A stretch of DNA of 64,000 nt from Streptomyces lydicus (GTDB lineage: Bacteria > Actinomycetota > Actinomycetes > Streptomycetales > Streptomycetaceae): assembly GCF_004125265.1 (NCBI RefSeq), contig NZ_RDTE01000003.1, positions 5,456,001 through 5,520,000 on the forward strand, in the 5' to 3' direction. The notes beneath the pieces are model-generated. The model was not told where the DNA came from and did not search any database. It worked only from the letters and a program-made list of their open reading frames with translations. Below, one piece after another: positions 58,851 to 64,000 of the stretch. How positions within the stretch are numbered: position 1 is the stretch's first letter; each line of letters opens with the position of its first letter. The position numbers and the translations under genes were made by a program.

Positions 58851-59060
58851 GCCGACCGCCGACCGCCGACCGCCGACCGCCGACCGCCGACCGCCGACCG
58901 CCGACCGCCGACCGCCGACCGCCGACCGCCGACCGCCGACCGCCGACCGCCGACCGCCGACCGCCGACCGCCGACCGCCGACCGCCGACCGCCGACCGCC
59001 GACCGCCGACCGCCGACCGCCGACCGCCGACCGCCGACCGCCGACCGCCGACCGCCGACC
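58851..59060 (+). repeat. Perfect heptamer satellite, 30 copies of GCCGACC
   Basis: 210 nt made of 30 uninterrupted GCCGACC units with a degenerate 31st (GCCAACC) at the left. The tract begins 185 nt upstream of the thiolase start and ends 24 nt from the SGNH hydrolase stop. As seven is not a multiple of three, all six frames are open across it, giving artefactual ADRRPPT and RRSAVGG peptides. Such uniformity indicates recent expansion by slippage; the copy number is likely variable. Confidence 0.97.
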
Positions 59061-59083
59061 GGGGTGTGCCGGGCGGCCGCCCG

Positions 59084-60100
59084 TTACGGGGTGACCGAGG
59101 ACGGGTCCGTCGGCTCCGGCGTCGGCAGCTGGCGGCGCCTGCGGTGCTTGAGCAGCGCCCAGGGCGCACGGCGGGAGGCGGTGACCTCCGTGCCGCCCTC
59201 GGAGGCCGCCTCAGCGGCCGCCTGCTCGACCGGCAGCAGACCCTCGCCGCGTGCGGGCTCCGGCTGCTCCTTCTCCGGCCACAGGCCGAGCGAGGCGCAC
59301 AGCGTCGGCAGCACGGCCATCGCGGCGGTGGCGTAGCCCTCGGCCGACGGGTGGTAGTTGTCCGGGCCGAACAGCTCCCGTGGACGCGCCTCGAATTCGG
59401 GGCCGAGCAGATCGCCGAGCGAGACCGTACGGCCGCCGCTCTCGACCACCCCGATGGTCTGCGCGGCGGCGAGCTGCCGGGAGAGCCGCCGGGCCACCCA
59501 GCGCAGCGGCTGGTAGACCGGCTCGATGGTGCCCAGGTCCGGGCAGGTGCCGACGACCACCTCGCAGCCCGCCGCACGCAGCGCGCGCACCGCCTCACAG
59601 AGGTGGCGGACGGACTGTGCGGGCGGCATCCGGTGGGTGACGTCGTTCGCGCCGATCATGATGACGCAGACGTCCGGGGGCTCGGTGCCGTCCGCCAGCA
59701 TCAGCTCCACCTGGCGCGCCAGGTCGTCCGACTGCGCGCCGGGCAGCGCCACATTGCGGAAGTCGACGGGCAGCTCGGAGAGCGCGGCCAGGCCGGAGGC
59801 GAGCAGCGCGCCGGGAGTCTGGCGGGCGCGGTGGACGCCCTGGCCCGCGGCGGTGGAGTCGCCGAGGAAGCCGAGCCGCAGCGGCGGGCGGTCGGTGAGG
59901 TGGTCGAAGGCGGCGCCGTACCGGCCGTCGGCACACGGCGGAATGTCGCTGGAGCCGCCGACCGTACGGCGCGCCAGCCGGACCTCGGTGAGCAGCACCC
60001 CGACGGTGGCCACCCCGAGCAGGCCGATCCCGCCGCCGCCGAAAGCGGCGGCGGTCGCGATCCGCCGGGCCACTCTGGCCCTGGACATCGTCATCGGCAT
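59084..60100 (-). CDS. SGNH/GDSL-family hydrolase, membrane-anchored or secreted
   Basis: 338 residues. A basic start and hydrophobic helix (about 13-38; ATAAAFGGGGIGLLGVATVG) form an uncleaved anchor or signal. The SGNH blocks are GFLGDSTAAGQG with catalytic Ser, the Gly of ALPGAQS, GANDVTH with Asn, and DNYHPSAEGYA with the Asp-His pair. It deacylates lipids, esters or polysaccharides. The C-terminal 70 residues are low-complexity. The ATG is chosen for GGGAGG about 10 nt upstream. Divergent from cbs. Confidence 0.92.
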   Translation of the reverse strand: MPMTMSRARVARRIATAAAFGGGGIGLLGVATVGVLLTEVRLARRTVGGSSDIPPCADGRYGAAFDHLTDRPPLRLGFLGDSTAAGQGVHRARQTPGALLASGLAALSELPVDFRNVALPGAQSDDLARQVELMLADGTEPPDVCVIMIGANDVTHRMPPAQSVRHLCEAVRALRAAGCEVVVGTCPDLGTIEPVYQPLRWVARRLSRQLAAAQTIGVVESGGRTVSLGDLLGPEFEARPRELFGPDNYHPSAEGYATAAMAVLPTLCASLGLWPEKEQPEPARGEGLLPVEQAAAEAASEGGTEVTASRRAPWALLKHRRRRQLPTPEPTDPSSVTP

Positions 60101-60297
60101 GGGCCGGGCACCTCCCCGCGCAGTGCGGGCGCGCCCTGGCCGCGAGGGCCGGACGCGCTCTTGAATCGGCAAGAACTCCTACAACAGGGTGTTGCCCGTT
60201 CCTGCACGGAACGCAACGCATCCTTCCTCTAACGGACCCGGGCAATAGGCTGGCCGCACGGGCGCAGGAGAGCGTGCCCCTGACCGCGGAGACCACC

Positions 60298-61686
60298 GTG
60301 CAGTTTTACGATTCGATGATTGAGCTGGTCGGCAACACCCCGCTCGTGCGGCTCAACAACGTCACTCGAGGGATCCAGGCCACCGTCCTGGCGAAGGTCG
60401 AGTACTTCAACCCCGGCGGGTCGGTCAAGGACCGGATCGCCGTGCGGATGATCGAGGCCGCCGAGCAGTCGGGTGAGCTGCAGCCCGGCGGCACCATCGT
60501 CGAGCCGACATCCGGCAACACCGGTGTGGGCCTGGCGATCGTCGCCCAGCAAAAGGGTTACAAGTGCATCTTCGTCTGCCCGGACAAGGTGTCCACGGAC
60601 AAGATCAATGTGCTGCGTGCCTACGGTGCCGAGGTGGTGGTCTGCCCGACCGCCGTCGACCCCGAGCACCCGGACTCGTACTACAACGTCTCGGACCGGC
60701 TGGTGCGCGAGACGCCCGGCGCCTGGAAGCCGGACCAGTACAGCAACCCGAACAACCCGCGCTCCCACTACGAGAGCACCGGTCCCGAGCTGTGGGAGCA
60801 GACCGGGGGGCGGATCACCCACTTCGTGGCGGGTGTCGGCACCGGCGGCACGATCAGCGGCACCGGCCGCTATCTGAAGGACGCCAGTGACGGCAAGGTC
60901 AAGGTGATCGGCGCCGACCCGGAGGGCTCCGTCTACAGCGGCGGCTCCGGGCGCCCGTATCTGATCGAGGGCGTCGGCGAGGACTTCTGGCCGACCGCCT
61001 ACGACCGCACCGTCGCGGACGAGATCGTGGCGGTCTCGGACAAGGACGCCTTCCAGATGACCCGGCGGCTCGCCAAGGAGGAGGGCCTGCTGGTCGGCGG
61101 CTCCTGCGGGATGGCCGTGGTGGGTGCGCTGGAGGTCGCCGCCAAGCTCGGGCCGGACGACGTGGTGGTCGTGCTGCTGCCGGACAGCGGCCGTGGCTAC
61201 CTCTCCAAGATCTTCAACGACGAGTGGATGGCCGACTACGGCTTCCTGGAGGAGGGCGGCGCCGCGGCCCGGGTCGGCGAGGTGCTGCAGTACAAGGAGG
61301 GCGCGCTGCCCTCGCTGGTGCACATGCACCCGGAGGAGACCGTCGGCGAGGCGATCGAGGTGCTGCGCGAGTACGGCGTCTCGCAGATGCCGATCGTCAA
61401 GCCGGGCGCCGGGCACCCGGACGTGATGGCCGCCGAGGTCGTCGGCTCGGTCGTCGAGCGCGAACTGCTCGATGCGCTGTTCACCCAGCGTGCCTCGCTG
61501 ACCGACCCGCTGGAGAAGCACATGTGCCCGCCGCTGCCGCAGGTCGGCTCCGGCGAGCCGGTCGCCGATCTGATGGCGGTCCTGGAGAACGCGGACGCCG
61601 CGATCGTCCTCGTCGAGGGCAAGCCGAAGGGCGTGGTGAGCCGGCAGGACCTGCTGGCCTATCTGGCGCGCGAGGCCGGCAAGTAG
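60298..61686 (+). CDS. cbs: Cystathionine beta-synthase
   Basis: 462 residues. The PLP-dependent fold type II domain (about 1-330) has MIELVGNTPLVRLNN, the PLP Lys in NPGGSVKDRIAVRM, PTSGNTGVGLA and GVGTGGTISGTGRY. A C-terminal pair of CBS domains (about 340-460; HPEETVGEAIEVLREYGVSQ, MAVLENADAAIVLVEGKPKG) usually regulates activity. It makes cystathionine from homocysteine and serine. The GTG giving MQFYDSM, with GGAG 8 nt upstream, matches family starts; a GTG eight codons earlier is possible. Confidence 0.95.
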   Translation: MQFYDSMIELVGNTPLVRLNNVTRGIQATVLAKVEYFNPGGSVKDRIAVRMIEAAEQSGELQPGGTIVEPTSGNTGVGLAIVAQQKGYKCIFVCPDKVSTDKINVLRAYGAEVVVCPTAVDPEHPDSYYNVSDRLVRETPGAWKPDQYSNPNNPRSHYESTGPELWEQTGGRITHFVAGVGTGGTISGTGRYLKDASDGKVKVIGADPEGSVYSGGSGRPYLIEGVGEDFWPTAYDRTVADEIVAVSDKDAFQMTRRLAKEEGLLVGGSCGMAVVGALEVAAKLGPDDVVVVLLPDSGRGYLSKIFNDEWMADYGFLEEGGAAARVGEVLQYKEGALPSLVHMHPEETVGEAIEVLREYGVSQMPIVKPGAGHPDVMAAEVVGSVVERELLDALFTQRASLTDPLEKHMCPPLPQVGSGEPVADLMAVLENADAAIVLVEGKPKGVVSRQDLLAYLAREAGK

Positions 61687-61699
61687 CAGGGGGACCCGG

Positions 61700-61740
61700 C
61701 GGCCGGGGTGTGGGGCGGTGACCGTCCCGCGCCCCGGCCG
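61700..61740 (+). terminator. Long hairpin after cbs
   Basis: A 19-bp stem with three G-U pairs (CGGCCGGGG...CCCCGGCCG) and a short loop, 13 nt after the cbs stop. No U-tract. Confidence 0.6.
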
Positions 61741-62117
61741 GCGTCCGTTTCGCACCTGTCACACCGTCAAGCGGACGTCAGGAAACGGGACGTCGCCGCA
61801 AGGTGTACGTATGCGTCATGTGCTCGCAGCACGGGCTTAACACGCGTCGGGCAGATTGAGGTCACGGCGACAAGGACCTCCGGAGCGGCTCCCGGACCTC
61901 CACCGTCGCCACCGGATGCGACGACCGGCTTCACCCGGAACGCGTCCCGTGCGGGGACCGCCGTCGTCCCGCCCCCGGCAGCGCCGGGGTGCGGTGGTCC
62001 CCGCACCATCCGGCTCCCGCCGAAGACTTCGAGCTCTGCGGTCTCCTCTGTGGTTTCTTCTGTGGTCTTCGGACGGCTGTGGCTTCAGGCACGTGCGGTC
62101 TTCAGCCCCCGAGGTCT
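61741..62117. other. Intergenic region between cbs and the small membrane protein gene
   Basis: About 375 nt, no credible gene. Overlapping open frames are low-complexity and lack ribosome binding sites. A GC-poorer stretch rich in TTC/TTG (about 62030-62110) lies beyond the stop of the leftward small membrane protein gene. Confidence 0.4.
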
Positions 62118-62531
62118 TCAGCCCCCCGCGCCGTCGCGGCGGTCCGTGCGGGAGCGCACCAGCCGGTGCAGGCCACCGCCCTGTACGGCGTTGACGCCGA
62201 CGATCCCGGCCCAGCACAGCAGCAGTCCCGTCTCCCCGGCCTGACTCGCGGCGATCGCGGACAGCGGCACGGCCAGCACCAGCGAGAGCACGGCGAGCCC
62301 GAACCGCTCCCAGGAGACCGGGCTGCCGCCCCCGGGACGCGGCGGCCGGACGCCGCGGGCCACCTGGACCTGCTGCTCGGCGAGTTGCCGCCGCACTCGC
62401 TGGTCGACGCTCCGCTCCAGCTTCTCCAGGAAGGACTCCAGGAGCTCGGACTCGTACTCCGGCCCCAGTTCCTTGCGCGTCTGGAGGGTCGCGTCGAGTT
62501 CCTTGCGCAGCTCGGGGTCATGGTTCGCCAT
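62118..62531 (-). CDS. Small conserved membrane protein
   Basis: 137 residues. An N-terminal amphipathic/coiled part (ELRKELDATLQTRKELGPEY, LLESFLEKLERSVDQRVRRQ) is followed by a Pro/Arg linker and two hydrophobic helices (about 82-120; FGLAVLSLVLAVPLSAIAAS, GLLLCWAGIVGVNAVQGGG). The pattern resembles DUF1707- or PspC-neighbour membrane proteins with cytosolic coiled coils, but no family is certain. Start ATG at a consistent codon-bias edge. Next to an NCS1 permease gene on the same strand. Confidence 0.78.
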   Translation of the reverse strand: MANHDPELRKELDATLQTRKELGPEYESELLESFLEKLERSVDQRVRRQLAEQQVQVARGVRPPRPGGGSPVSWERFGLAVLSLVLAVPLSAIAASQAGETGLLLCWAGIVGVNAVQGGGLHRLVRSRTDRRDGAGG

Positions 62532-62571
62532 GCCGCGAGAATACGGACGCCGGGCGGGTGGCGCGGTAGGG

Positions 62572-64000
62572 CTAGCCCCCCGATCCGGCCGGATTCCGGT
62601 CCTCCTGGGGTGCTGTCGGTGCTGTCGGTGCTGTCGGTGCAGTCGGCGCTGCTGTGGCTGCTGTGGCTGCCGTGCGGGCGGTGTCGCGGCGGGCGGTCAG
62701 CCAGTACAGGACGGCGGGTACGGCGAGCCCGACGAGCCAGGAGATATCGGCGCCGCCGAGCGGTGCCACCAGCGGGCCGGTGTAGAAGTGCGTGGCGAGG
62801 AACGGGAGCTGGGCGAGCGCCCCGAGGACATAGACCGCCAGCGCCGGTACGTTCCAGGCGCCGTAGCGTCCTGCCGTGTCGCTCAGCGCCGGGATGTCGT
62901 AGCGCTCCTTGGAGATCAGGTAGTAGTCGACGAGGTTCACCGCGGACCAGGGCGTGAAGAAGGTCAGCAGGAAGAGCAGGAAGTCCTTGAAGGACGTCAG
63001 GAACGAGTCCTTGCCCAGGAGGGCGACGGTGGTGCCGGCCACCATGATCCCGGCGATGTAGGCGGAGCGGGCGCGCGGGGTGAGGGTCCGCTGCCCGCGG
63101 AAGCCGCTGACGCTGGTGACCAGCGACATGAACCCGCCATAGGTGTTGAGGATGTTGATGGTGAGTTTGCCGAGGGCGATGACGAAGTAGAGGAGCGAGG
63201 CGATCAGGCCCGCGCCGCCCAGGCCGACGATGTAGCTGACCTCGTGGCCCACGAAGGCCGCGGGTGCCGCGGCGGCCGCGAGGGCGCCGAAGGTCATCGA
63301 CCACTGCGAGCCGAGCACGGAGCCGGACAGCGTCCACCAGAACGTGGCGCGTGCCGAGGTGTGCCGCGGCAGGTAGCGCGAGTAGTCCGCGACGTACGGG
63401 CCGAACGCCAGTTGCCAGGAGGCCGAGAGGGAGACGGCGAGCAGGAAGACCGGCAGCGCGAAGCGGTGGTCGGCGAGGAGCGTGCCGAGGTCGGTGCGCT
63501 GCAGCAGCCGGATGCCGAGGTAGACGAAGGCCAGTGCGCAGACCAGGCCGGCGATCTTGCCGAGGGTGTGGATCAGGCGGTAGCCGACGGCCGCGGCAAC
63601 GGCGGTGACCGCGGCGAACAGGACGATCCCGGGAGTCTCGCCGAGGTGCGTCAGCTCGCCGACCGCCTGCCCGGCCAGCACGCTGCCGCTGGCGAAGAAC
63701 CCGATGTACATCACGATGACCAGCGCCAGCGGGACCACCGCGCCGCGCACCCCGAACTGGGCCCGCGAGGTGATCATCTGCGGCAGTCCGAGCCGTGGCC
63801 CCTGGGCGGAATGCAGCGCCATCACCGCACCGCCCAGGAGATTGCCGAGCAGCAGCCCGATCAGCGACCAGAAGGCGTTCGCCCCGAAGACGACGGCCAG
63901 CGCGCCGGTGATGACGGCGGTGATCTGGAGGTTGGCGCCCAGCCAGAGCGTGAACTGGCTGACCGCGCTGCCGTGCCGTTCCTCGTCGGGGACGACGTCG
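62572..64000 (-). CDS. NCS1-family purine/cytosine permease, N-terminus outside the window
   Basis: The frame stays open to the window edge (an ATG at 63825 is internal), with about 475 residues visible. Upstream of that ATG the frame reads SQFTLWLGANLQ, FWSLIGLLLGNLLGG and then HSAQGPRLGLPQMITSRAQF, the NCS1 motif around helix 3. About eleven helices are visible with AFGPYVADYSRYLP, SSYxxG-like turns and FFTPWSAVNLVDYYLI. It imports cytosine, purines, thiamine-like or related bases by cation symport. The C-terminus carries an Ala/Pro/Thr tail (TAPTAPTAPTAPQEDR) from 9-nt tandem repeats. Confidence 0.9.
   Translation of the reverse strand, partial: DVVPDEERHGSAVSQFTLWLGANLQITAVITGALAVVFGANAFWSLIGLLLGNLLGGAVMALHSAQGPRLGLPQMITSRAQFGVRGAVVPLALVIVMYIGFFASGSVLAGQAVGELTHLGETPGIVLFAAVTAVAAAVGYRLIHTLGKIAGLVCALAFVYLGIRLLQRTDLGTLLADHRFALPVFLLAVSLSASWQLAFGPYVADYSRYLPRHTSARATFWWTLSGSVLGSQWSMTFGALAAAAAPAAFVGHEVSYIVGLGGAGLIASLLYFVIALGKLTINILNTYGGFMSLVTSVSGFRGQRTLTPRARSAYIAGIMVAGTTVALLGKDSFLTSFKDFLLFLLTFFTPWSAVNLVDYYLISKERYDIPALSDTAGRYGAWNVPALAVYVLGALAQLPFLATHFYTGPLVAPLGGADISWLVGLAVPAVLYWLTARRDTARTAATAATAAPTAPTAPTAPTAPQEDRNPAGSGG

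Noticed and set aside
58851..59060. CRISPR array or repeat-rich protein gene at the heptamer tract
   Set aside because: Units are contiguous 7-mers without spacers, and open frames there come from the period-7 sequence being stop-free in all frames.
61708..62957. Frames after cbs running into the permease region on the plus strand
   Set aside because: Low-complexity and antisense to the well-supported small membrane protein and NCS1 permease genes.

Overview
The window is about 72% G+C chromosomal DNA with strong third-position GC bias, frequent GTG starts and GGAGG-type ribosome binding sites. It carries bldA (the Leu tRNA that reads UUA), two resuscitation-promoting factor genes and a DivIVA/Scy-like coiled-coil protein, so it is almost certainly from Streptomyces or a very close relative. 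Most of it looks like conserved core chromosome. As far as I recall, the blocks ppc-pth-rplY-prs-glmU, CYP-rpfC-rpfA-eno-divIC-ppx-ndh-cfa-ABC-bldA and SGNH-cbs-thiolase also sit together in model Streptomyces.

Layout. 0-7.1 kb: the 3' part of ppc, then a leftward group (membrane protein, pth, rplY, prs, glmU, tRNA-Gln). 7.1-9.7 kb: a double-HTH, LAGLIDADG-like protein with a UUA codon, divergent from an orphan sensor histidine kinase. 9.7-10.2 kb: palindromic element A. 10.2-15.7 kb: a polymorphic-toxin/immunity-type cluster (YwqJ-like deaminase + SUKH-3 leftward; WHH nuclease/SUKH and Imm35-like/deaminase/SUKH-4 fusions rightward). 15.8-24.6 kb: LCP cell-wall ligase, coiled-coil protein, MFS exporter, secreted phospholipase A2, mfd. 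24.6-25.1 kb: palindromic element B, inverted relative to A. 25.1-31.4 kb: CPT-like kinase, DUF2079 protein, amidohydrolase/MerR pair, SurA-like lipoprotein, MazG. 31.6-42.9 kb: P450, rpfC, c-di-AMP riboswitch and rpfA, eno, divIC, DUF501, ppx, a Rex-type operator, ndh, cfa. 43-46.9 kb: a MacB/FtsX-type ABC exporter and bldA. 48-53.3 kb: a lone ketosynthase and a GT4 / GT2-TagF glycopolymer pair. 54-64 kb: BI-1 protein, small conserved proteins, thiolase, a 30-copy heptamer satellite, SGNH hydrolase, cystathionine beta-synthase, and a truncated NCS1 permease.

The strongest unexplained signal is the pair of ~0.5 kb elements A and B. Each lies between two convergent genes and contains a 21-bp-stem central hairpin. 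In the arms there are hairpins whose stems differ but which share one 13-nt loop containing GCGAAGC. A and B are inverted copies bounding 14.4 kb. Inversion of that segment would leave every flanking gene pair convergent. Other points of note are the toxin/immunity cluster beside element A, the UUA-containing HTH/LAGLIDADG-like gene beside tRNA-Gln, a CPT-family kinase lacking its Walker A lysine, the Rex operator before ndh, and the heptamer satellite upstream of a thiolase. Family assignments rest on motifs read by eye; no database search was run.
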